From positions 62,001 through 126,000 of the forward strand of contig NZ_FNWC01000006.1 in NCBI RefSeq assembly GCF_900104635.1: a DNA stretch of 64,000 nucleotides, given 5' to 3'. The notes under the pieces are model-generated. The model had not been told where the DNA came from. It made no database searches and was given only the letters and a program-made list of their open reading frames with translations. Positions 55,083 through 63,255 of the stretch are shown here, in pieces. The position numbers were made by a program, and so were the translations under genes. This DNA is from Coprococcus phoceensis. GTDB taxonomy: Bacteria > Bacillota > Clostridia > Lachnospirales > Lachnospiraceae. Each line of letters starts with the position of its first letter. Positions within the stretch are counted from its first letter, which is position 1.

Positions 55083-56586
55083 CACTTTTAGGGTCTAAGA
55101 TAACCGCTTGTCCCCCAAATAACACCGAATAATACACCAGAAGATTGTTGCAGAACGATTTCCCACCGCCAAGCGAACCGACAAAAGCAGAAGCTAAAGC
55201 GTTGGTAACTGTACCTTTTACACCTTGACTGGCAAGGGACGGTTGCAGGTACACATTTCTTCCCGTATCAACGGAATAGCCCATATAGATACCCGTAGTT
55301 TCCCCTAACTGCTGGGTAGCACCAAACCCAAGCCCTGCCAAGAAGTCTGATTTTACATACTGCACATAGTCGTTGATATATCGCTTGCTGGCAGGAAGAA
55401 ATTCAGAATGAAGCCCCAGCATATCTCCAGCAGGACGCACCAGCTTTACATTGAGGTCGTCGTAAAAATCCTTGACTTCATCACAACGGCGTTTTAATTC
55501 GTCCAAATCATCAGCCGATACACGCACCACATAAGAGAGCTTATACATACTTTCTTTTGTCTGGTCTAAGTCCGTTTCCAGCTCGTCCACGCTGTCTAAT
55601 GCGTCCACCACATTAGAACTGGTTTCACTTCCTGCTTGATAGGCGTGATTATCCAAATCTTTCAATTCCTTTTTCTTATTTCTTACTGTGGTAAGAGCCT
55701 TTCGGTTCTCCACGATTTCTACATTCATAGAAGTATCAACGGGGAATATGAATTGCTGTTGCTGGAAATAGAAGATTTCAGACGACGGAAAATCAAGCTC
55801 CCCTACAATCGCATTGACGGTAAAGTAGGACACATAGCTTTCCTTATCCTCATGCTCCAATCGTAAATACCGCTGGCTTTCCTCAATCACACACCTTGTC
55901 GGACGGATAAGGTCGTAGTATTTTATCAGCGTTTCTTTGTTCAATTTCTTCTTTGGTAGCTGATACTCATAATCTTCATAGGCGACACCGTCCCTGCCGT
56001 AAAGATGTTCCATGAGATACCCAAAATCATTGATTTCCAAGCGACGCACCTTAAAGCGACGGGAGATTTTATTTTCCAGTAACTTTTCCATTTTCATGTA
56101 ACGGTTGATTTCATCATTCGGCATGGAAACAAAATCATTCATCAGCGTATGGTTCACTTCATGGAGAAATTCCGTGAACGTCAGCCACGCCGATTTTTTA
56201 ATATTCTTCAGATTGAGCTGTTCTTCCGTAACCATGAGCTTAAAGCCAAGAAAAAAGCGGTAGTCCACTTGATTGTCCCCAATCATTGATACTAACGCTT
56301 CGGTCTGTTCGTCTATTTTCTGGTAAGCAACTTCCTTTAATTTTCCCGTTACCAGCTTCTTTGACTGCTCCTGCATACTTTTAATTGAGCTTTCTGTGGC
56401 AATCTGCAACGCATGAATTTTTCCCTCACGGGACTGTGCAATGAGCTGTCTGAAACTGTCATGCACGATAAATTTCTGCTCTGCGGATAAGAAAGAATAG
56501 TTGTACGGTATCAGCTCATAATAGGCGAACACCTCATTGTCCTTGTTCCAGACAAGGTTGTTGTCAATATATTTTATCGGGAACAT
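55083..56586 (-). CDS. orf16: Orf16 VirB4-like ATPase, exon 1 (before the group II intron)
   Basis: The first 501 codons of the VirB4-like ATPase of element C. Walker A lies near the end (VGSLGGGKSFCNN). It ends ...LDPKS followed by the first base of a Glu codon before the intron GTGCG. Without splicing, translation reads into the intron and stops after about 15 codons. It overlaps orf17 by 23 bp. The joined protein is 816 aa. Confidence 0.88.
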
Positions 56587-56962
56587 AGTTCACACTCCTT
56601 ACTGCCGTGATTGTTTCATTCAAGGTCTGCTTATGCAGTTTTACGGCTTTTCCTGCATAAGTGATTTTCGGTCGCAGGGCATAGGTTATCTGTGATTTCA
56701 AAAAGCTGTACGGCTTCTTTCCGTCAAAAGTTTTCTGCGACATAAACCAAGTGAGAGCAACGGGAATACCGAAGTATTTGAGAAATGCTCCCTCAATCAT
56801 GGAAAGTGGGGGAATATCCCCAAACAAAATGATGATAAATTCCGTAATCACAAACCATGTAATCTGTGTAAAAGTAACGGGAAAGGGCAAGTTAAAGTCA
56901 TTGATTGCATACAAGACTTTTTCCACGTTCCAGATACCCGTATAAGATTTAATCTTTTTCAA
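56564..56962 (-). CDS. orf17: TcpE/Orf17-like membrane protein
   Basis: This 132-aa protein has two membrane helices (about 30-50 and 62-80) and a basic C-terminus. It matches Orf17 of Tn916 (TcpE family, VirB3-like). It lies just upstream of, and overlaps, the VirB4-like gene, as PrgI does in ICE A. Confidence 0.87.
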   Translation of the reverse strand: MKKIKSYTGIWNVEKVLYAINDFNLPFPVTFTQITWFVITEFIIILFGDIPPLSMIEGAFLKYFGIPVALTWFMSQKTFDGKKPYSFLKSQITYALRPKITYAGKAVKLHKQTLNETITAVRSVNYVPDKIY

Positions 56963-56998
56963 GTTCTTTCAACTCCTTTCATAAGTTCTAAATGAGAA

Positions 56999-57026
56999 AA
57001 GGACAGCCATGTTTCAGACTGTCCCT
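56999..57026 (-). terminator. Terminator between ardA and orf17
   Basis: On the minus strand GGACAG (57019-57024 side) pairs with CTGTCC (57001-57006 side), then TTTTC. It may reduce rather than stop transcription into the channel genes. Confidence 0.6.
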
Positions 57027-57080
57027 TAAAAGAGAAATACTCTGTCAGTAGCAACAATGCTTGTCGCTGATCTTCCAGCG

Positions 57081-57584
57081 TTAATATGGTATCTCGCACA
57101 TACCTCGGCTTGTTTCAATAAAGCAACCGCCCATATCCAAATCTCGCCCGTAGGCTTCATAGTCAATGTAGTTCTGCAAGCTGGGTGGAATGTCGCCAAG
57201 TGCCTGCAATTCGTCTATGTAGTAGTAGGCAACATCTGTCATGGTTTCACAGTCGGGATAATAGTAAATATCGTCCTTATGTTCCACGACTTCTTCCAGC
57301 GTCCCATAGTGGCTGATAAATTCGTCCAGACACTCTACGATATAGTCGGGAAGTTCCTCTATCATTTCATACATCTCATTGAGTTCTTCAATGGAAACAT
57401 ACTCGCCAATCGCAATGGGAAAGTTGTCGGTATCATGGATAGCGTATTCCTCATACTGTTCATTCAAGCCGATTTTTTCTTTCACATCTTCCTCGTCAAT
57501 AGGAAACGTGAACCAAGCACCGACTAAATAGCCCTCATTGTATTTGCCAAGATTAGCAATGTAAACCGCCATATCATCAATCAT
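57081..57584 (-). CDS. ardA: Antirestriction protein ArdA (Orf18)
   Basis: The 167-aa protein (ATG at 57584 after GAGGTGG) has the full ArdA fold: MAVYIANLGKYNEGYLVGAW, PSLQNYIDYEAYGRDLDMGG. It is strongly acidic, as a DNA mimic against type I restriction. It matches Orf18 of Tn916. A second ArdA-like gene lies 17 bp upstream. Confidence 0.92.
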   Translation of the reverse strand: MIDDMAVYIANLGKYNEGYLVGAWFTFPIDEEDVKEKIGLNEQYEEYAIHDTDNFPIAIGEYVSIEELNEMYEMIEELPDYIVECLDEFISHYGTLEEVVEHKDDIYYYPDCETMTDVAYYYIDELQALGDIPPSLQNYIDYEAYGRDLDMGGCFIETSRGMCEIPY

Positions 57585-57601
57585 AAGCACCACCTCATTT
57601 C

Positions 57602-58105
57602 CTACTCTGGCAGTTCAAAGATACCGTGTTCTGTTACTAAAAATTTCCCGTGTTCCTGCAAGTGAGAAGCGTAGGCTTCAAAGTCAAAGTAATATTCTTG
57701 ACAGTCCTCGGATAAATGTTTGAACGTCGGGTCGTTCATCAGCTTTTGCCTTGCAACATCTATTATGCTTTTGCAGTCGGGATAAACCGTAATCACGTTC
57801 CTGCAAAGATAAAGTGTTTCTAAATTGTCATATACGGTCAGAAGTGATACATATTCTTCCTGCATATCACTTGAAAGCTGGCGGTACATAAAATCTAATT
57901 CGTTGAGCTGATACACGCTTGTATGTTCGTGAACTTCATCAGCATAAGGCAACACCTTTTCGATAATACAGTAATCCCCACTTTCTGCACCGATACCTAA
58001 CTTTTCTTCAAACTCGGCAACATCTATCGGCAGGTCGAACCAGTATGATATTGTTTCTTCGTCAGTTGTTCCTCTCGTTTCCACCAGTACCCTTGTTTCC
58101 TGCAT
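57602..58105 (-). CDS. Second ArdA-like protein
   Basis: This 167-aa acidic protein shares the ArdA layout (DEETISYWFDLPIDVAEFEE near the start, YYFDFEAYASHLQEHGKFLV near the end) but is clearly diverged from its neighbour. It starts inside the preceding small gene (82-bp overlap). It may broaden the range of restriction systems blocked, or act on a different target. Confidence 0.8.
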   Translation of the reverse strand: MQETRVLVETRGTTDEETISYWFDLPIDVAEFEEKLGIGAESGDYCIIEKVLPYADEVHEHTSVYQLNELDFMYRQLSSDMQEEYVSLLTVYDNLETLYLCRNVITVYPDCKSIIDVARQKLMNDPTFKHLSEDCQEYYFDFEAYASHLQEHGKFLVTEHGIFELPE

Positions 58106-58320
58106 TGTTCCTCACGTCCTTTCTGTTGGTTCATCACATCTTTTAAGTTCTGGTATGAGATACCAAACACATATTTAGAAAAATCTTCTAACTGTCTTTC
58201 TTCATAGTCGGCAGGGTTCAGCCGTTTCATTTCATGCCACACCTTACGCTTGTAAGAGGGCAGGTCGGAAATGTATTCACAGCCGACTTTTGCCTGCATA
58301 TCCTTAAAAATATCGTTCAT
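58024..58320 (-). CDS. Small unknown protein upstream of the ArdA pair
   Basis: The 98-aa protein (MNDIFKDMQAKVGCEYISDL) is basic at the end and helical. Its last 82 bp overlap the ArdA-like gene in another frame. It follows a terminator and may start the ArdA transcript. I recognise no family; similar short genes occur at this place in Tn916 relatives. Confidence 0.6.
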   Translation of the reverse strand: MNDIFKDMQAKVGCEYISDLPSYKRKVWHEMKRLNPADYEERQLEDFSKYVFGISYQNLKDVMNQQKGREEQCRKQGYWWKREEQLTKKQYHTGSTCR

Positions 58321-58349
58321 TTCATCGCTCCAATCTAATTTTAGGTAAG

Positions 58350-58386
58350 AAAAAAGCGGTCAGTCCCGAAAGAAAAACCGCTTTTC
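58350..58386 (-). terminator. Terminator between the TcpD-like gene and the ArdA group
   Basis: On the minus strand AAAAGCGG pairs with CCGCTTTTTT, with a T-run at the 3' side (58350-58356). The stem is strong, so the ArdA group likely has its own promoter. Confidence 0.7.
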
Positions 58387-58394
58387 ACAATGTT

Positions 58395-58616
58395 TTATGC
58401 ACCAATAATCTTATTGAACAGTTCCAGCAACACGTCTTTCACACCGCCAGCATTGAACACCAATCCAACGGCAACAAGGGCAACCACCAAGAAGCCAATG
58501 AGTTTTGAAAACTCACGCTTGAACCCTAAATAGATACCGATTACCACGATTGCCATTAACACTAATGACTGTGCATTGCTTAAAAACCATTGATATAAAT
58601 TTTGCCCGAAATTCAT
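58395..58616 (-). CDS. TcpD-like membrane protein (Orf19)
   Basis: This 73-aa protein has two membrane helices (about 15-32, 38-55) and no large soluble part. It fits the TcpD family, a VirB2-like subunit in Tn916/pCW3 systems. It lies directly after the DUF3789-like gene. Confidence 0.8.
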   Translation of the reverse strand: MNFGQNLYQWFLSNAQSLVLMAIVVIGIYLGFKREFSKLIGFLVVALVAVGLVFNAGGVKDVLLELFNKIIGA

Positions 58617-58760
58617 TTAATTGTCCTCACTTTCTTTGTTTTCTTTGATTTCTTCCATGTGTCTGTCAGCTTCTTTGCCGACGCTTATAATACACATCAA
58701 GACTACGCCGATACCCATTCCAAGCGATACCAGCAGTAAGTCTTTTCCTAATTCCCACAT
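58617..58760 (-). CDS. DUF3789-like very small membrane protein
   Basis: A 47-aa ORF (MWELGKDLLLVSLGMGIGVV...) has one membrane helix and an acidic end. It starts 13 bp after the orf20 stop and ends at the start of the TcpD-like gene. Its size and layout fit DUF3789 proteins, which occur at this place in Tn916-type ICEs. Confidence 0.65.
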   Translation of the reverse strand: MWELGKDLLLVSLGMGIGVVLMCIISVGKEADRHMEEIKENKESEDN

Positions 58761-58772
58761 TTTTCATCACTC

Positions 58773-59969
58773 CTAACTTTCTACTAAATCTTTTGCAGGG
58801 GTCGTCTGCTGTCTGATTATCATTTCATGCTTTTCTGTGAGCTTCGCTTGCTGTTCAATCATTTCCATGTAGTCTGTACCGTTTCCCTTATCAATCTTTT
58901 TCAGCATTTTCAAGGTCGGTGCTACCTGCCTTTGTACCCAACGCAACGTGCGGTCTAAGGTGTAAGGCTCTGGCTTTGTCGTCAGCTTCAAGCTCTGTCT
59001 GTTATCGCCGATAAACCAAGCCCAGCGGTCATTGAGTTTCCAGTCATTTTTTCGCTTGTCTGGTTCTTCATCAACAAACCTCACATACTGGTTGATGATA
59101 GAAAAGGCGGTCTGCTCTGCGTCATAATAGGTCAGTAAATCTCGTACTGCATAATAGGCACGTTCATTGCGAAGCCGTATCTCAAAACGATTGATAATGT
59201 CGGCTTCTTCCAGAGGTGTCCCTAACTTGACGTACTGCTCATAGTCCTTTTCATAGATACAGAAATACACATCTGATTTCAGCGAACCAAGATAAAGGGT
59301 TCGTCCCATATATTCTCTGTCGTCCTCTCTGTGCTTGATAAGCTCGCCCGACTGGTAAAACTTATAACTTCTGGACTTTCCGATATATTCCCGTTTCCTG
59401 CATTTTTCCGCAAGCTCTGGAATATCCAAAATGCCCGTATGGTCGTTGATAGCAAGGTCGATACGCTTCATCACGCCACCGTCTACCAATGCGTCCATGA
59501 GAAAGTCATACCAGCTTCTTTCTTGTGCCAGCAGGTAACATTCAAACTGTCGGCAACCACGCCCCTTTAACTCTAAAAGGACACCTTTTTCTTCGTCAGC
59601 CGACGTATAGATAAAGATGTCCCCTAATGAATAATGCTCCGTGTAACTGTAATGTCCGTAATCTTCATGGAGCATATAATGGATATTCAGTTTTAATATA
59701 TCTTTGATGATGTGCTGTATATCCAGTGTGGGAAAACGGATTTTTACATAATCAAACAGCATGGTAAGCGGTGCTTCTGGATTGAACCTTGCCAGTTCCT
59801 TATGCAGAGTATTCAGAAGTTCCTTTGACGGTTTCATTTTTCCGCTTTCTATCTTGTTGAGATATTCCCTTGTAATGCCAGAAGCCACCGCCAGCTTTCC
59901 TTGTGAGATACCGTAAGCAATCCGTTTTTCCCGTAATTCTTTTATCCCTTGTTCTTCATTCAGAACCAT
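58773..59969 (-). CDS. orf20: MobT relaxase / replication initiator (Orf20)
   Basis: The 398-aa protein has an HTH domain (residues about 10-60; KRIAYGISQGKLAVASGITR) and a Rep_trans catalytic domain (KRIDLAINDHTG, FEIRLRNERAYYAVRD). It nicks the element at oriT, which lies directly upstream, and starts rolling-circle replication. It matches Orf20 of Tn916. Confidence 0.92.
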   Translation of the reverse strand: MVLNEEQGIKELREKRIAYGISQGKLAVASGITREYLNKIESGKMKPSKELLNTLHKELARFNPEAPLTMLFDYVKIRFPTLDIQHIIKDILKLNIHYMLHEDYGHYSYTEHYSLGDIFIYTSADEEKGVLLELKGRGCRQFECYLLAQERSWYDFLMDALVDGGVMKRIDLAINDHTGILDIPELAEKCRKREYIGKSRSYKFYQSGELIKHREDDREYMGRTLYLGSLKSDVYFCIYEKDYEQYVKLGTPLEEADIINRFEIRLRNERAYYAVRDLLTYYDAEQTAFSIINQYVRFVDEEPDKRKNDWKLNDRWAWFIGDNRQSLKLTTKPEPYTLDRTLRWVQRQVAPTLKMLKKIDKGNGTDYMEMIEQQAKLTEKHEMIIRQQTTPAKDLVES

Positions 59970-60060
59970 ACCCCCAATCTGTAAAGTGTGAAGTTTTTTA
60001 GGGCGACTTCACAACTGATTTTTGATAGGAAATCATGCCAGAAGCCTTATGTTTCCATTG

Positions 60061-60160
60061 TTTTTTGTCTATTGTCCATTTGCAAACGTACCCCTCTGTT
60101 AGATACCGAGGGGTTTTACCTGCTGGCGTGGCTTCGCCACACCAGCAACGGCTAGTCCGT
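60061..60160. other. oriT: oriT of element C
   Basis: The interval between orf20 and orf21, as in Tn916. It has two hairpins: CCCCTC with GAGGGG (60091-60113) and TGCTGGCGTGGC with GCCACACCAGCA around TTC (60121-60147, one mismatch). This is where the MobT relaxase nicks. Confidence 0.85.
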
Positions 60161-61546
60161 GCCGTCGCCTTTCGCTTCGCACGTCGCCGTCCCGTCCTGC
60201 CTTGCTTGTGCAAGAGAGCCGATAGTCTGCAAAAAATCATGTCCTTTCGGGACTAAAGGCGTGTAAAATTCACTTATGACGCTTGTTCCCACATCGCAAT
60301 AGCCACGCCCCTTGATACGCTTCTGAAAAAACTGCTTTTTCACATCTGAACCAAACAGCATACCGTAACCTAATTCGCTGATACGTCCAAGTCCCACACG
60401 GAAATTGAAGTTATCTCTTATACCGTCCGAGAAATACTTTGCGTCTGGACGCTGGCAGGCAACGATAAGGAAATATCCAGCCTGCCGTCCCAGCATGACG
60501 ATTTTCTTTAACTGGCTAAGCAGGTTCACGCTTTCCTTTGTCCCCAGCATTTCAAAAAACGCTACATATTCATCAAAGATAAGAAAGCAGGGTGGCAGTC
60601 CCAGATAGGCGTAGTTTTCGCCCGTCTTATAGTTCGGGTGTCGCTTCATTTCCTCACTTCGCTGTACCATGCCCTCATAAAAGGCATTGACGCAATCAAT
60701 CATTTCTTCTTTGGTGTGATACACATTTCCCATAACTGTCCCTAAGTCTGCTAAGTCCGCATTTTTCGGGTCTAAGATGTAAAGGACGGCGTTGGTATGC
60801 AATAAGGTTTCAATGAGCGTCAGCAGAAAATAAGTTTTACCGCCACCCGTCCCACCAGCAATCAGAGCGTGAGGGAGTGCGTCATATTCCCAGACAAGAT
60901 TTTTCATCAATCTAAGACAGCCATTCTCTGCCCGTACTTCATCAATGGTAATACGGTTCGCTATCATGTCATAAAGCAGGGTGTATTCAATATAGCCGTC
61001 ATGTAAGGTCTTGTCGGTCAATTCGCAATACAAGCCACTTTCCAATTTATCCTCTAACCGTAAAAGCTGGTCTTGATATTTCCCCAGCGTAATTTCACAG
61101 CGGATATGAAGCAGTCCCTTTTCCATTTGATAATAAATCTTTGGAAACCAGACGATTTTTTCCCTTGATCTGCTTTGCAGGTCAGTAAAAAAACCGCTGT
61201 CTTGTACGGTATCGGCTTCATACCACTTATTTTCCAGTACCATTCGTGCCAGCTTTTGACGGTGCAGGAGCTTCTTGAAACTGTCGTAACAGAAGCGGTA
61301 GTACAGAAAAGCGACCAATGCACAAACACCAGTCGCTATCAGTATGGTTATGAAGTTGTATGTGGAAAGCGTCAAGCCGTTCTCTAACAAGCTGAAATGT
61401 TCCCAATCGGTACGCATGAGCTGTTTCATATTCAGTAGCAGGAGAACTGCCACGAATACAAACAGAAGCGTACCAGCACAGAAACGATATACTAAGCCTT
61501 TGTCGCTGGCTCTAATACGGTGTCCTTTGTTCCAAATCATACGCAT
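60152..61546 (-). CDS. orf21: FtsK/SpoIIIE-type coupling protein TcpA (Orf21)
   Basis: The 464-aa protein has two N-terminal membrane helices (about 20-45, 65-85) and a FtsK-type ATPase (Walker A GGTGGGKTY near residue 233; ILDPKNADLADLG, CFLIFDEYVAFFEM). It brings relaxosome to the channel. Unlike VirD4 of ICE A it is intact. It matches Orf21 of Tn916. Confidence 0.92.
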   Translation of the reverse strand: MRMIWNKGHRIRASDKGLVYRFCAGTLLFVFVAVLLLLNMKQLMRTDWEHFSLLENGLTLSTYNFITILIATGVCALVAFLYYRFCYDSFKKLLHRQKLARMVLENKWYEADTVQDSGFFTDLQSRSREKIVWFPKIYYQMEKGLLHIRCEITLGKYQDQLLRLEDKLESGLYCELTDKTLHDGYIEYTLLYDMIANRITIDEVRAENGCLRLMKNLVWEYDALPHALIAGGTGGGKTYFLLTLIETLLHTNAVLYILDPKNADLADLGTVMGNVYHTKEEMIDCVNAFYEGMVQRSEEMKRHPNYKTGENYAYLGLPPCFLIFDEYVAFFEMLGTKESVNLLSQLKKIVMLGRQAGYFLIVACQRPDAKYFSDGIRDNFNFRVGLGRISELGYGMLFGSDVKKQFFQKRIKGRGYCDVGTSVISEFYTPLVPKGHDFLQTIGSLAQARQDGTATCEAKGDGTD

Positions 61547-61619
61547 AAATCAATCACTCCTTTCTGGATACGAAAAAAGTAGCTAATCATATAGACTAAC
61601 CACTTCTAAATATAGATAT

Positions 61620-62228
61620 TTAATCACTTCCTTTTGATATTACATTACTGATTTTCGATTTTTCAATATCTAATGTTTTAAGCAATTCTTCTTTTAATGG
61701 CATATAGATATGTGGGGCGTCAAATGTAATTATTCTCATATTTACATACTGTCTAAATTTACGTTTGACATTAAAATACCCCTCTATCTGTTGGCGTGTT
61801 ATTTGTCCGTCTTTTACTAAATCCATAATAATATCTTCATTATCAAATGGGGCATTTTGCAGATTGACAATCAGTTTAGGGTTTGTAGAGTCAAAATCAA
61901 TTTTAGGAACAATATACTTTTCCACATTAACTTCATTCAACATCTTAATATAACTATAACATTCTTCGTAACAGTCTTTTATAAGTAAAATAGAAATATC
62001 CTTTTTGTTTTTCTCTTTTTTCACGGCTCTCTTATCTAATAACTTATAAGTAATTACATACATAGCTATAATAGCTAATACATTTAAAAAACCCATATAG
62101 AAGTCCCAATTTATATTAGAAATATTCATTCCTAAAAGAGTGGGCATATTGATATAATCTAAAACTGTTATCACTACAATAAGCAAAATTGATATTATAA
62201 TTGTCTTTTTCAAATATGTTACCTCCAA
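61620..62228 (-). CDS. AT-rich membrane protein inserted between orf21 and orf22
   Basis: The 202-aa protein has two membrane helices (about 8-26 and 45-65) and a cytoplasmic, helical domain with no motif I recognise (KDISILLIKDCYEECYSYIK, KIDFDSTNPKLIVNLQNAPF). It is not part of the Tn916 core and is far more AT-rich than orf21 and orf22. It has its own short leader. The layout (two helices plus internal domain) fits several kinds of surface-exclusion or abortive-infection effectors, but nothing proves such a role. Confidence 0.65.
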   Translation of the reverse strand: MEVTYLKKTIIISILLIVVITVLDYINMPTLLGMNISNINWDFYMGFLNVLAIIAMYVITYKLLDKRAVKKEKNKKDISILLIKDCYEECYSYIKMLNEVNVEKYIVPKIDFDSTNPKLIVNLQNAPFDNEDIIMDLVKDGQITRQQIEGYFNVKRKFRQYVNMRIITFDAPHIYMPLKEELLKTLDIEKSKISNVISKGSD

Positions 62229-62295
62229 TCCCTAAAATATAAGACAATTATACATTTTACGGACATTGCCTACAATATAAATTTACTAAGCAATA

Positions 62296-62679
62296 CTATT
62301 TCTTAGACTGTCCCTGCGGTGTATGGTTCTGTGGATTGCCTGCGTTCTGATTATTTTTGTTCTTCAACACAATATCCTCTGCCTTTACATACCAGTCCAC
62401 CTCTGCACCCGTATAGGTTTTTCGTGATACCGTATCGGCTACGGGATTGACAAGCTCTACAACTGCATTGTAGGGAAATTCTCTTAACGGTACTTCTGGT
62501 GGTACAGACACGGGGATAATTCCACCATGCAGACTGCACTTTAAATCATAAATACGCTTTTTCAGTTGGGTACTCGGTGTCCCGTCCTCATTTTGCAAGA
62601 ACACATCACGCACCGCTGTAAATTTTAATTCTCCAAATGTTTTCTCTTTGTCAATAACAAATCCGTTTGATAATCTCAT
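62296..62679 (-). CDS. orf22: YdcP-like protein Orf22 (DUF961)
   Basis: This 127-aa protein fits the DUF961/YdcP family (Orf22 of Tn916). It has a beta-rich core (LKFTAVRDVFLQNEDG, NAVVELVNPVADTV) and a Asn/Gln-rich end. It is among the first genes of the transfer operon. Function unknown; the family is found in the leading region of ICEs. Confidence 0.85.
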   Translation of the reverse strand: MRLSNGFVIDKEKTFGELKFTAVRDVFLQNEDGTPSTQLKKRIYDLKCSLHGGIIPVSVPPEVPLREFPYNAVVELVNPVADTVSRKTYTGAEVDWYVKAEDIVLKNKNNQNAGNPQNHTPQGQSKK

Positions 62680-62694
62680 AATTTCTTCACTCCT

Positions 62695-63021
62695 TTACTT
62701 TTCTTCAACTGTTATAATATCATCAGCAAGCAACACATAATCGGTATGTCCCATATCCCCGATTGCGTAACCTCTGCCGTATAACTTCGGATTGACAAGT
62801 TTTACTTTCTGTTCATACTTGAAATGTTTTTCGCCAGCCTGCACGGGAATTTCCACCACAACATTTTCGCCTTTCTGTACGTCAGAATAAAGGTTATAGC
62901 TTCGTCTGGCTAAGACCCTGCGGTTATTTTTATCCCTTTCAAAGATAGGCTCGCTTTCGCCTGCATATTCAAGTGTTCCAAAAGACTGTGCCATATCTGG
63001 CACGACATATTTCATTTCCAT
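62695..63021 (-). CDS. orf23: YdcP-like protein Orf23 (DUF961)
   Basis: This 108-aa protein is a paralogue of the preceding gene (FGTLEYAGESEPIFERDKNN, KVKLVNPKLYGRGYAIGD). It lies 15 bp upstream of orf22. Orf22 and Orf23 occur together in Tn916. Confidence 0.85.
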   Translation of the reverse strand: MEMKYVVPDMAQSFGTLEYAGESEPIFERDKNNRRVLARRSYNLYSDVQKGENVVVEIPVQAGEKHFKYEQKVKLVNPKLYGRGYAIGDMGHTDYVLLADDIITVEEK

Positions 63022-63057
63022 AGTGTTTTACCTCGTTTCTTTCTATTTTTTGATTGA

Positions 63058-63243
63058 TTAGTTTTGTTTCTTATTCTGGCGGTTAAGGAAGTACCAGCAA
63101 TCCCCCGAATAGTAAAGGGTAAAATAAATGCTTACGCACCCTTGACTATCCGTGTTCTTGCAGGTGCAAGGCAGACAAGCCAGAATAAGAGGAAGTCTGC
63201 CGTTTGACAGCTTCGGTGGAGAACGTGATTTTTCTTTCCTCAT
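63058..63243 (-). CDS. Possible small ORF between surface protein and orf23
   Basis: A 61-aa ORF with six Cys (LACLPCTCKNTDSQGC) starts after a weak AAGGCGG, 12 bp past the surface-protein stop. It resembles small ORFs annotated at this place in some Tn916 copies. It may be leader sequence rather than a real gene. Confidence 0.3.
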   Translation of the reverse strand: MRKEKSRSPPKLSNGRLPLILACLPCTCKNTDSQGCVSIYFTLYYSGDCWYFLNRQNKKQN

Positions 63244-63255
63244 ATCGTTACCGCC

